Origin: HGM04593 sp045612305
GTDB lineage: Bacteria; Bacteroidota; Bacteroidia; Bacteroidales; Bacteroidaceae
Direction: 5' to 3'
DNA length: 64,000 bases
Assembly: GCA_045612305.1 (NCBI GenBank)
Contig: JAZKYU010000062.1
Location: 1 to 64,000, forward strand
Position numbers and translations under genes: made by a program
Shown here: one piece after another, positions 24,594 to 32,984 of the stretch
How positions within the stretch are numbered: the first letter of the stretch is position 1
How the letters are laid out: the number at the start of each line of letters is the position of its first letter
The notes under the pieces: generated by a model
The model's input: the letters and a program-made list of their open reading frames with translations, nothing else
The model's database searches: none
Told to the model about the DNA's origin: nothing

Positions 24594-26486
24594 ATGGAAA
24601 CAAACCCTAAATATCCTCTTTTGGAAAAAATAAACTCGCCTGCCGACCTGCGTGCGTTGCCCGAAAAACAACTGCCGCAAGTGTGCAAGGAGTTGAGAGA
24701 TTTTATTATTGAAGCCTGTTCTACTAACCCTGGACACTTTGCGTCGAGCTTGGGCTCTGTGGAGCTCACTGTGGCTCTGCACTATGTGTATGACACTCCC
24801 TTGGATAAACTTGTGTGGGATGTGGGGCATCAGGCCTACGGACACAAGATACTTACAGGGCGTCGCGACATCTTCCACACAAACCGCAAGTTGGGCGGCG
24901 TGAAACCCTTCCCCTCTCCCGACGAGAGCGAGTACGATGCTTTTATGGCAGGCCACGCTTCAAACTCAATATCGGCAGCGCTTGGTCTTGCTGTGTCGGC
25001 CTCTCTGCAGGTAAAAAAGAACGAGCACGTGGTGGCCATCATAGGCGACGGCTCTATGAGCGGTGGCTTGGCCTTCGAGGGCTTGAACAATATGTCGAGC
25101 TGCGAGAACAACCTTCTTGTTATACTCAACGACAACAATATGTCTATCGACAAGAGCGTGGGTGGCTTGAGCCAGTTGCTCATAACTATGCACTCGTCGC
25201 GTTTCTACAACAAGGTGCGCAACAAGATAGCACGTTGCTTCACCAGCATAGGGTTGCTTAACAAGAAACGCGCAACAGCCCTCACACGCTTCAATAACGG
25301 CCTAAAGGCAATGCTTTTCCGTCGTTACAACATATTTGAGGCTATGTCGGCACGATACTTCGGCCCCATCGACGGGCACGATGTGCGAGAGCTTGTGCGT
25401 ATGCTCAAAATAATAAAGGATATGAAGGGCCCCAAGATGTTGCACATAAACACGGTGAAGGGTAAGGGTTACAAACCCGCCGAAAAGACACCTACTTTGT
25501 GGCATCAGCCCGGTTTGTTCGATATTGAAACAGGTGAACGTCTTGCAAAAAGCGGCGACAGCCCCCGTTTCCAAGATGTGTTCGGCGAGACTCTCTTGGA
25601 ACTTGCCCGCGCCAACGATAAGGTGGTGGGTGTAACCCCTGCTATGCCCACAGGCTGCTCTATGAACTTGCTTATGAATGAGATGCCCACTCGTTTCTTC
25701 GATGTAGGTATAGCCGAGGGGCACGCCGTGACCTTCTCGGCAGGCCTTGCAAAGGGTGGCTCTATGCCCTTCTGCAACATATACTCGTCGTTTATGCAAC
25801 GTGCCTACGACAACCTTATACACGACGCGGCTTTGCAACGTGTTAATATGGTTCTTTGTCTCGACAGAGCAGGTATTGTGGGCGAGGACGGTCCCACACA
25901 CCACGGAGCCTTCGACCTTGCCTATCTGCGCCCCATCCCCAATATCACAATCTCCTCGCCATACGACGAGTGTGAGTTGCGCCGTCTTATGTACACCGCA
26001 CAGCAGCCCAATATGGGTACCTTCGTCATACGTTACCCCCGAGGCAAGGGCTCGCTCACAGAGTGGCGTTGTCCGCTCGAAACAGTTGAGGTGGGCAAGG
26101 GCCGCGTGATGAAAAACGGAACCGATGTTGCTCTTCTCACCCTTGGCCCCATAGGCAAGCTTGCCGAAAAGGCCATAAAAGAGGCCGAAAAACAGGGCGT
26201 GAGCGTGGCGCACTACGATATGCGTTTCCTCAAACCCCTCGACACCGATATTTTGCGCATCGTGGGCGAGAAGTTTAAGTATATTGTTACCTTGGAAGAT
26301 GGTGTTGTTAAGGGAGGCCTTGGAAGCGCTGTTATGGAGTATATGGCAGCCAATAGTTTCTCTCCCCAAATTACAACCATCGGTATCCCCGATGCGTTTG
26401 TAGAGCACGGTACACCCGAGGAACTGTATAAAATATGCAAGATGGATACAAAATCTGTTCTTGACGCTTTATTGAATACTAAATAG
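24594..26486 (+). CDS. dxs: 1-deoxy-D-xylulose-5-phosphate synthase
   Basis: This thiamine-diphosphate enzyme condenses pyruvate and glyceraldehyde 3-phosphate, the first step of the MEP isoprenoid pathway. The 630 residues show the family's GHFASSLG and DVGHQAYGHK motifs, the thiamine site GDGSMSGG ending in a DNN segment, and the pyrimidine-domain DRAGIVGEDGPTHHG. It is first in a plus-strand run with trkA 7 bases later. ispG of the same pathway is also in this window, at 37080. Confidence 0.96.
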   Translation: METNPKYPLLEKINSPADLRALPEKQLPQVCKELRDFIIEACSTNPGHFASSLGSVELTVALHYVYDTPLDKLVWDVGHQAYGHKILTGRRDIFHTNRKLGGVKPFPSPDESEYDAFMAGHASNSISAALGLAVSASLQVKKNEHVVAIIGDGSMSGGLAFEGLNNMSSCENNLLVILNDNNMSIDKSVGGLSQLLITMHSSRFYNKVRNKIARCFTSIGLLNKKRATALTRFNNGLKAMLFRRYNIFEAMSARYFGPIDGHDVRELVRMLKIIKDMKGPKMLHINTVKGKGYKPAEKTPTLWHQPGLFDIETGERLAKSGDSPRFQDVFGETLLELARANDKVVGVTPAMPTGCSMNLLMNEMPTRFFDVGIAEGHAVTFSAGLAKGGSMPFCNIYSSFMQRAYDNLIHDAALQRVNMVLCLDRAGIVGEDGPTHHGAFDLAYLRPIPNITISSPYDECELRRLMYTAQQPNMGTFVIRYPRGKGSLTEWRCPLETVEVGKGRVMKNGTDVALLTLGPIGKLAEKAIKEAEKQGVSVAHYDMRFLKPLDTDILRIVGEKFKYIVTLEDGVVKGGLGSAVMEYMAANSFSPQITTIGIPDAFVEHGTPEELYKICKMDTKSVLDALLNTK

Positions 26487-26493
26487 GATAGTT

Positions 26494-27831
26494 ATGAGAA
26501 TAGTCATAGCCGGCGCCGGCGCTGTTGGTACCCACTTGGCAAAGATGCTCTCTGTGGGTAGTGAAAATGTGGTGCTGTTGGACGAGAGCGAGGAGAAACT
26601 TGGCAAGATGGAGTCGCTCTTCGACCTTAAGGCTCAAGTGGGCTCTCCCACAAAGATATCGGATCTAAAGCTTGCTGGTGCCGATGATGCCGACCTCTTT
26701 GTTGCAGTAACACCCAACGAGAGCGACAACGTAACGGCTTGCATACTTGCGCACTATCTTGGTGCAAAAAAGACTGTAGCGCGCATCGACAACTATGAAT
26801 ATCTGCTGCCCAAGCACAAAAGCTATTTTGCATCGCTTGGTATAGACTCTCTCATCTACCCCGAACAACTTGCCGCCGAGGAGATTGCTACAAGCATAAA
26901 GTATAGCTGGATGCGACAGCTTCTTGAGTTTGGCAACGGTGCGCTTGTGATGATAGGTGTTAAGGTGCGTGCCGGCGCGCCCATACTTGGTACTCTTTTC
27001 AAAGACCTCCCCGGCGAAACTCCTTACCATATAGTAGCTATACAACGCGGCGAAGAAACCATCATACCCCGCGGACACGACTTTATAGAGCCCGACGATT
27101 TAGTCTGCTTTATGACCGTTAAGGAAAAAATTCCCTTTATACGCAGTATATGTGGGAAGTCGGAATATTCCGAGGTGCGCAGCATCATCATAATGGGCGG
27201 TAGCCGCATCGCAGTGCGCACAGCGCGTCTCATTCCCGATAATATAAAGGTGAAAATTATTGAAAGCGACATAAAGCGTTGCCACAAACTGCTTGAACTT
27301 GTCGACGACAGAGTGATGGTGATAAACGGCGATGCGCGCGACCCCGAGCTGTTGAGCAGCGAGGGTATAGAGCATACCGACGCTTTTGTGGCCTTGAGCG
27401 ACAACTCCGAAACAAACATACTTGCCTGCTTGTCGGCCAAGCGTGCTGGAGCCTACCGTACCGTAGCCGAAATAGAGAACATCGACTATATATCTATGGC
27501 CGAAAATATGGACATTGGCTCGGTTATAAACAAAAAGAAACTTGCAGCAAGCAACATATTCCAAATGATGTTCAACACAGACGTGTCGAGCGTTAAGTGC
27601 TTGACCTTTACACAATCGGTAGTAGTGGAGTTTCCCGTGAAAGAGGGAGCCTACATAACTAAAAAGGCGGTTAAAGACTTGTCGTTGCCGGCGGGTGTGA
27701 ACATAGGTGGTCTTATACGAAACGGTGAGGGTATGCACGTTACAGGTAACACAATGATACAGCCCGACGACCACGTGATAATATTCTGCTTGGAGCACGT
27801 TATAAAGAAACTCGAAAAATATTTTAGTTGA
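26494..27831 (+). CDS. trkA: Trk potassium uptake regulatory protein TrkA
   Basis: TrkA is the cytoplasmic NAD(H)/ATP-sensing gating subunit of the Trk potassium channel. The 445 residues contain two RCK repeats. The first opens with VIAGAGAVGTHLAKML (about 3-18) and the second with a degenerate nucleotide motif MGGSRIAVRTARLI near 231; each is followed by a TrkA-C domain. Its TGA stop overlaps the trkH ATG by one base, so the two subunits are translationally coupled. Confidence 0.95.
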   Translation: MRIVIAGAGAVGTHLAKMLSVGSENVVLLDESEEKLGKMESLFDLKAQVGSPTKISDLKLAGADDADLFVAVTPNESDNVTACILAHYLGAKKTVARIDNYEYLLPKHKSYFASLGIDSLIYPEQLAAEEIATSIKYSWMRQLLEFGNGALVMIGVKVRAGAPILGTLFKDLPGETPYHIVAIQRGEETIIPRGHDFIEPDDLVCFMTVKEKIPFIRSICGKSEYSEVRSIIIMGGSRIAVRTARLIPDNIKVKIIESDIKRCHKLLELVDDRVMVINGDARDPELLSSEGIEHTDAFVALSDNSETNILACLSAKRAGAYRTVAEIENIDYISMAENMDIGSVINKKKLAASNIFQMMFNTDVSSVKCLTFTQSVVVEFPVKEGAYITKKAVKDLSLPAGVNIGGLIRNGEGMHVTGNTMIQPDDHVIIFCLEHVIKKLEKYFS

Positions 27832-29285
27832 TGTTTCACCCTAAAATAATATCAAGGATTATAGGCTTTTTGCTTGTGATAGAGGCGGCTTTCTTGTCGA
27901 GCAGCCTGCTTGTGTCGCTCTACTACAATGAGAATGTGGTGAAAAGCTACATCTATAGTCTTGCTGCGATGTTGGGCTGTGGTGCCTTGTTTGCCTATAT
28001 AGGCCGGGGAAAAGAGCGCAATATATCGCGTAAGGACGGCTATGTTGTGGTAACCCTTTGCTGGGTTATTTTCTCGCTTTTTGGTGCTTTACCTTATTAT
28101 TTAAGTGGTTATATACCGTCGGTGACCGATGCGTTCTTCGAAACAATGTCGGGCTTCTCGACTACGGGCGCAACTATACTAGACGACATAGAGGCCTTGC
28201 CTCATAGCTTGCTTTTTTGGCGCGCGATGACTCACTGGGTTGGCGGCTTGGGTATTGTGTTCTTTACCGTTGCGGTGTTTCCCATCTTTGGTCTTGGCGA
28301 TATAAACCTCTTTGCGGCGGAGTCTGTGGGCCCTATGCGTGCAAAACTACATCCCAGAATTTCTGTTGCAGCACGTTGGATACTCACAGTCTATGTGGGG
28401 CTCACCCTCCTGGCTGTTGCGGCTTTTTACTTTTCGGGTATGGGCAAGTACGACGCTGTGTGCCACGCTATGTCGACCGTGGCTACGGGTGGTTTTTCTA
28501 CAAAGCAGGCAAGTATAGCGGCGTTTAACTCTCCACTTATAGACTATGTGGTTACCCTCTTTATGTTCCTGGGTGGAGTTAATTTTTCACTGTTATACCT
28601 CTTTCTTTTTAAGGCTCGTTTTTCCGAACTTTTTCGCGATAGTGAGTTCCGCGTGTATGTGGGAGCTGTAGTTATTTTCACACTTGTGGTGGCTGCAGGG
28701 CTCTTCTTCTCAACCCCTATGCAGGGCGAGGAGGCCTTCCGCACCTCTCTGTTCCAGGTGGTATCTATGCAGACAACAACCGGTTTTGCTACATCGAACT
28801 ATGTTGCGTGGCAACCTATCTTGTGGCTCTTGTTGAGTGCTATGATGTTTGTAGGTGCCTGCTCGGGCTCTACAAGTGGTGCTATGAAGTGCGCGCGTAT
28901 ATCTATCCTTGGCAGGGTAATGTTCAACGAGTTTAAGCGCATAGTGCACCCCAACGCAGTTATCCCCGTGCGTATGAGCGGCAAGATTGTGCCCTCGTCG
29001 GTGCAGTCGGCTATCCTGGCCTACACGGTGCTGTATGTGGGTATGGTTATTTTGGGTATATTTGTGAATATGTTCTTTGGGCTCGACTTTCTCGATGCTT
29101 ACGGTCTTTCGGCATCGTCGGTGAGCAACGTGGGCCCCGCTCTTGGGCACTATGGCCCCATGGACTCTTTTGCATCGTTGCCGTCGGCTGTTAAGTGGTT
29201 CTGTTCGTTCCAGATGCTTGTGGGCCGTCTTGAATTTTTCGCTGTACTATTGTTGATGTTGCCCTCTTTCTGGAAACGTAACTAA
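27831..29285 (+). CDS. trkH: Trk potassium uptake membrane subunit TrkH
   Basis: This 484-residue inner-membrane pore protein has four M1-P-M2-like repeats. Selectivity-filter-like segments are visible, for example FSTTGATI, TVATGGFST, QTTTGFATSN and SSVSNVGPALG. The ATG at 27831 is preferred over an in-frame TTG just before it. It works with TrkA as a potassium uptake system. The gene converges on the DUF4435 gene with only 9 bases between stops and no clear terminator. Confidence 0.95.
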   Translation: MFHPKIISRIIGFLLVIEAAFLSSSLLVSLYYNENVVKSYIYSLAAMLGCGALFAYIGRGKERNISRKDGYVVVTLCWVIFSLFGALPYYLSGYIPSVTDAFFETMSGFSTTGATILDDIEALPHSLLFWRAMTHWVGGLGIVFFTVAVFPIFGLGDINLFAAESVGPMRAKLHPRISVAARWILTVYVGLTLLAVAAFYFSGMGKYDAVCHAMSTVATGGFSTKQASIAAFNSPLIDYVVTLFMFLGGVNFSLLYLFLFKARFSELFRDSEFRVYVGAVVIFTLVVAAGLFFSTPMQGEEAFRTSLFQVVSMQTTTGFATSNYVAWQPILWLLLSAMMFVGACSGSTSGAMKCARISILGRVMFNEFKRIVHPNAVIPVRMSGKIVPSSVQSAILAYTVLYVGMVILGIFVNMFFGLDFLDAYGLSASSVSNVGPALGHYGPMDSFASLPSAVKWFCSFQMLVGRLEFFAVLLLMLPSFWKRN

Positions 29286-29294
29286 TAGAGAGAG

Positions 29295-30290
29295 TTATCC
29301 TATTGTTTTTAGCAAGTTTTCTATGTCGTTCTGCAGGCGTTTGTAGGGCGGCGCTTCGGTGTATGCTGTGTTCTTCTTAAGCATAAGCGATACATCGCAT
29401 TGGCTGTGACGGTATGAGGATAGCTCGTTTGTGTATTGTTGCCGGTGATAGGCAAATTTTTCTATCTCCTGCTCGCGCTTGCCACGCAACAAACGGCACA
29501 GGGGGGTGAGGATGCGCAGCACCACGCCGTCCATAATGTGGTGCCCCTGTATGTAGAGGTAGCACTCTTCGGGTAGTATGCCCAGCAGGGGTAGCTCCTT
29601 TTTTATAGCTTCGTACTTGTCGATGAGGTGTGGGTTGTTTTTCTGCAATAGTGCTATATTGTGGCTCACGCGCTCTTCGAGATGTTTGAGCGAGATGGCA
29701 GGGTTTTCGATTTTGAACGATGAGAGCCTCACTATCTCGCAGAAGCGTTGCAAGCTCATACTCTTGAGGTCGTGCATGCGGTAGAGCAGTATGTTCCACA
29801 CAAAAAGCGGGTAACAGATTTGTGAGTATAGGCGCATAAACTCGGGTATGTCGAGCACGTCGGTGTCGTTGAGCGTGCTTTGCACGCACACCTGTTTGAG
29901 GCTCTCGGCATAACACTTGAGGTTTTCTATCGCGTAGGCATAGGTGTGGAGTATGTAAGGGCTCTCTATTAGTTGTTGCGATGTTTTTGTGGCGCCTTGC
30001 ATCAGATAGTCATAGTCGGCGTCGACGCACGCTATCATATTTTGCCCTATTGCCTCGCCAAGCATATTCATCATCGCCTGTTTCTTGCCTTTTGTGAGCT
30101 TGCCACGGGCGGGGAGCATCACCTCGAAGTGAAATTTGTCGTTTTCGTATCGGTTGAAAACCTCGCGCCAGAAGGATATGTCGTCGTAGCTCTCCACATA
30201 GGCTACTATGCGGTGCTTGGCCTTTTTGGGACGCAATTTGTTGGCGGCCTCAATGAAGGCGGAGTTTAAATATTTTGTAAGCCTTTTCAT
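29295..30290 (-). CDS. DUF4435 (TOPRIM-like) protein, possible PARIS-type effector
   Basis: The 331 residues fit DUF4435, a family with a TOPRIM-like nuclease fold. Candidate metal residues are intact: Glu33 in YVESYDD (also Asp36/Asp37) and the acidic motif DADYD (Asp90, Asp92, Asp94). The rest is helical with no recognisable motif. It follows an ABC-type ATPase gene by 22 bases, the gene order of PARIS systems, where AriA (ATPase) holds back AriB (DUF4435 nuclease). The ATPase here is shorter than the AriA proteins I know, so this may be a relative with another role. The start codon can be enclosed by a hairpin (30259-30297). Confidence 0.82.
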   Translation of the reverse strand: MKRLTKYLNSAFIEAANKLRPKKAKHRIVAYVESYDDISFWREVFNRYENDKFHFEVMLPARGKLTKGKKQAMMNMLGEAIGQNMIACVDADYDYLMQGATKTSQQLIESPYILHTYAYAIENLKCYAESLKQVCVQSTLNDTDVLDIPEFMRLYSQICYPLFVWNILLYRMHDLKSMSLQRFCEIVRLSSFKIENPAISLKHLEERVSHNIALLQKNNPHLIDKYEAIKKELPLLGILPEECYLYIQGHHIMDGVVLRILTPLCRLLRGKREQEIEKFAYHRQQYTNELSSYRHSQCDVSLMLKKNTAYTEAPPYKRLQNDIENLLKTIG

Positions 30291-30297
30291 ACTCCGC
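30259..30297 (-). promoter_or_regulatory. Possible hairpin enclosing the DUF4435 start codon
   Basis: On the minus-strand transcript GCGGAGT (30297-30291) just before the ATG is complementary to ACTCCGC (30265-30259) inside the gene. The only SD-like GGAG is in the stem. A ribosome finishing the ATPase gene 22 bases upstream could open it. Confidence 0.4.
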
Positions 30298-30312
30298 GGC
30301 TTCGGTGGTGTT

Positions 30313-31137
30313 TTACTGTGTTATCTCTTCCATCTCTGTTACGGCGTCTACCCAGCCGTCCATAATTATTGCAGGCGAGTGTGTGCAGAGGATTATTTGT
30401 GCGTTAGGGTTTAGTGTGCGTATGAGCGTTACAAGCTGTTGTTGCCACTCTATGTGCAAGGAGATTTCGGGCTCGTCCATAAGCATAACGCAGTGGTTGT
30501 TCTCTTGCACAAGGGCGGTGAGAAGTATTACAAGCATCTGTTTCTCGCCCGACGAGAGCATATAGGGTGAGATGGTCTCGCCGTACTGCTCGAAGAATAT
30601 TTCGTTGCTTGTGCGGTTTATCTTTTTTGCTGTGGGGGCAAAAAGCTTGTCTATGAGGTCTTGGAAAATCTTTTTAGGCTTGGTGAGCTCGGCGGCAGCT
30701 TGCTGCTCTTCGGGCTTGCCCGATGTCAAGAGCTCTATAATCTTGTTGCCTATGTTTACCTGGTAGTTTAGGTAGCGGCGCTGCAGGTTGTAGAGCTGCC
30801 AGTCGAGCTCGGTGTGTATGTCGGCGCCGGGTATCTTGTCGAGCAGGTCGCCACTAAGTATAGGGCGGTCTATACTACTTATGATATCAAATTGTATGCT
30901 TGTGGCGTCTTCGGGGTAGAATTTTACATGCACGCCGCTTTCGGGGTTGGTGGTGAGGCGGCCTTCGCGCATAATCTTGAGATGGCGTGCTGAGCGGTTG
31001 ATGATGGTGCTCTTGCCCATACCGTTGCTGCCACTTAAAATGTTTACATCGGGGCGTAGCTCCCAGTAAATGTGCTTGCGGTTGGCCCACAAAGAGTCAA
31101 TCTCTATACTCTTGATATATTGTCCCAACTTCTCCAT
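30313..31137 (-). CDS. AAA/ABC-type ATPase paired with DUF4435
   Basis: This 274-residue cytoplasmic ATPase is of the SMC/ABC-like AAA type. It shows a Walker A motif GSNGMGKST (36-44), an ABC signature LSSGE (194-198), Walker B VMLMDE (217-222) and a switch His in CTHS (His253). There are no membrane segments or transporter partners, so it is not a transport ATPase. The ATG at 31137 is used because an upstream start would lie in the leader. It is transcribed with the DUF4435 gene from a promoter at 31199-31206. Role inferred: sensor or holder in a two-gene defence-like module. Confidence 0.82.
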   Translation of the reverse strand: MEKLGQYIKSIEIDSLWANRKHIYWELRPDVNILSGSNGMGKSTIINRSARHLKIMREGRLTTNPESGVHVKFYPEDATSIQFDIISSIDRPILSGDLLDKIPGADIHTELDWQLYNLQRRYLNYQVNIGNKIIELLTSGKPEEQQAAAELTKPKKIFQDLIDKLFAPTAKKINRTSNEIFFEQYGETISPYMLSSGEKQMLVILLTALVQENNHCVMLMDEPEISLHIEWQQQLVTLIRTLNPNAQIILCTHSPAIIMDGWVDAVTEMEEITQ

Positions 31138-31198
31138 AATGTACCTTTGTTGAAAGCAAAGAGGGGTGTTGCCCGCTTTTTGCAAAAGTTCGTTATCG

Positions 31199-31206
31199 CA
31201 AAAATA
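31199..31206 (-). promoter_or_regulatory. -7 box of the ATPase-DUF4435 pair
   Basis: TATTTTTG on the minus strand, about 60 bases before the ATPase ATG. Confidence 0.6.
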
Positions 31207-31301
31207 GTATAATGTTTTGTTGACGCAAACAACTATGTGTGAATAAATTTAAAATTTATAAAAAATATCATCGGCTCTATTGCATCGTGATAATTTCTGT
31301 T

Positions 31302-31309
31302 TAACTTCG
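31302..31309 (+). promoter_or_regulatory. -7 box of the nucleoside kinase gene
   Basis: TAACTTCG, 28 bases before the ATG. It overlaps a small palindrome CTTCG-CAT-CGAAG (31305-31317). Confidence 0.55.
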
Positions 31310-31337
31310 CATCGAAGGCTTCTTAAACACAAATATT

Positions 31338-32981
31338 ATGGTAAAGATTTATTGTGTAAATAGTGGGGAGACGAAGAATTTTCAGTCGGGTACAGCCTTG
31401 TTGGATATCTGCAAGGAGTTTAACCTTGGCCTTGCTTACGGTGCTATAGCGGCGAGGGTGAACAACGAGGTCGAGGGGCTTAACTTCCGTGTGTACAATC
31501 ACAAGGATGTAGAATTTCTCGACATAACTTCGGACGACGGTATGCGCATGTATGTACGCTCGCTCACCTTTGTTATGATGAAGGCTCTCAACGACCTTTT
31601 TCCCGGCAGGGTGGTGCGTTTCGAAAACCCTATATCGAAAGGTTATTACTGCCGCATGGATATCGAAATAACAAAGGAGCAGGTGTCGCAGGTGCGTAGC
31701 CGCATGCAGGAAATTATTGCCGACGATGTTCCTTTCCACCGTGTCGACTGCCGCACAAGTGAGGCTATAGAGGTCTTTGAAAAACTTGGGCGCGTAGACA
31801 GGGTGCGTCTCTTGAAAACATATAAATACCTCTACACGAGTTACTACAAGCTTGGCGACTATGTAGACCACTATTACGAGGGACTTTTGCCAAGCGCCGG
31901 GTATATAAAACTCTTTGAGATAGAGAAATTTGCCGAGGGTGTGCTGTTGCGCGTTCCCGACAAAGATTGCCCCACAACGCTCGAGGATAAGGTGCCGCAA
32001 GAGAAGTTGCAGGAGCGCTTCGAGGAACGCCTGCGTTGGCACCAAATTATGGGGGTTGAAACTATCGGCGACTTTAATCTTGCGATGGAGACGGGGCACG
32101 AGGTGGATCTTGTGAACATAGCCGAGGCGTTGCAGGAGAAACGTTTCTCCTCTATGGCCGACAGCATAAAGGAGCGTGGCGCGAGGGTGGTGCTCATAGC
32201 CGGGCCATCTTCATCAGGGAAGACTACATCGAGCAAACGCTTGAGCGTGCATCTGCTAGCTTGCGGCCTGAAACCTGTAGCCGTGTCGCTCGACGACTTC
32301 TTTGTAGACCGCGAAAAGAGCCCCCGCAAGCCTAATGGAGACTATGATTTTGAGTCTATATATGCCATAGACCTGCCGTACTTTAACGAGACGCTTGCCA
32401 AAATACTATCAGGTGAGGAGGTGGAGCTTCCTTACTATAACTTTGTGACGGGCAGACGCGAGTATCACGGCAACAAAATAAAACTTACCCCGCAGATGGT
32501 GCTTGTGGTCGAGGGTACGCACGGGCTTAACCCTATGCTCACTCGTCAGGTGCCCGAGAAGGAAAAATTCCGCATATATGTTTCGGCGCTTACCTCTATG
32601 AAGCTCGACTATCACAACTACATCTCAACATCAGACACTCGTCTCTTGCGTCGTATGGTGCGCGATGCAAAATATCGTGGTTTTTCGGCTGTGGAGACGA
32701 TAAGACGTTGGCCTAGCGTGCGCGAGGGTGAGGAAGAGTGGATTTTCCCCTATCAGGAGAACGCCGACGTTATGTTTAACTCATCGCTTTTCTACGAGCT
32801 TGCGGCCTTTAAGGCACAGGCCGAGCCTATGCTTCGTGCCGTGCCGCAAACCTGTAAAGAGTATTCTGTTGCACGTCGGCTTTTGCGTTTTCTGGATTAT
32901 ATTGTACCTTTGCGCGAGAATATACTCCCGCTCACATCCGTAATACGTGAGTTCCTGGGCGGCAGCACCTTTACTTATTGA
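31338..32981 (+). CDS. Nucleoside (uridine-type) kinase with TGS and ThrRS-like N-terminus
   Basis: The 547 residues combine an N-terminal TGS domain (about 1-65) and a threonyl-tRNA-synthetase-like region (to about 220) with a C-terminal uridine kinase/PRK P-loop domain. Walker A reads GPSSSGKTTSSK near 291, followed by SLDDFF and a VVEGTHGL Walker B-like segment. This fusion is common in Bacteroidetes and Clostridia and is annotated as nucleoside kinase or uridine kinase. It probably salvages uridine or cytidine; the tRNA-synthetase-like part has no known role here. rpoN follows 3 bases later. Confidence 0.9.
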   Translation: MVKIYCVNSGETKNFQSGTALLDICKEFNLGLAYGAIAARVNNEVEGLNFRVYNHKDVEFLDITSDDGMRMYVRSLTFVMMKALNDLFPGRVVRFENPISKGYYCRMDIEITKEQVSQVRSRMQEIIADDVPFHRVDCRTSEAIEVFEKLGRVDRVRLLKTYKYLYTSYYKLGDYVDHYYEGLLPSAGYIKLFEIEKFAEGVLLRVPDKDCPTTLEDKVPQEKLQERFEERLRWHQIMGVETIGDFNLAMETGHEVDLVNIAEALQEKRFSSMADSIKERGARVVLIAGPSSSGKTTSSKRLSVHLLACGLKPVAVSLDDFFVDREKSPRKPNGDYDFESIYAIDLPYFNETLAKILSGEEVELPYYNFVTGRREYHGNKIKLTPQMVLVVEGTHGLNPMLTRQVPEKEKFRIYVSALTSMKLDYHNYISTSDTRLLRRMVRDAKYRGFSAVETIRRWPSVREGEEEWIFPYQENADVMFNSSLFYELAAFKAQAEPMLRAVPQTCKEYSVARRLLRFLDYIVPLRENILPLTSVIREFLGGSTFTY

Positions 32982-32984
32982 TTT

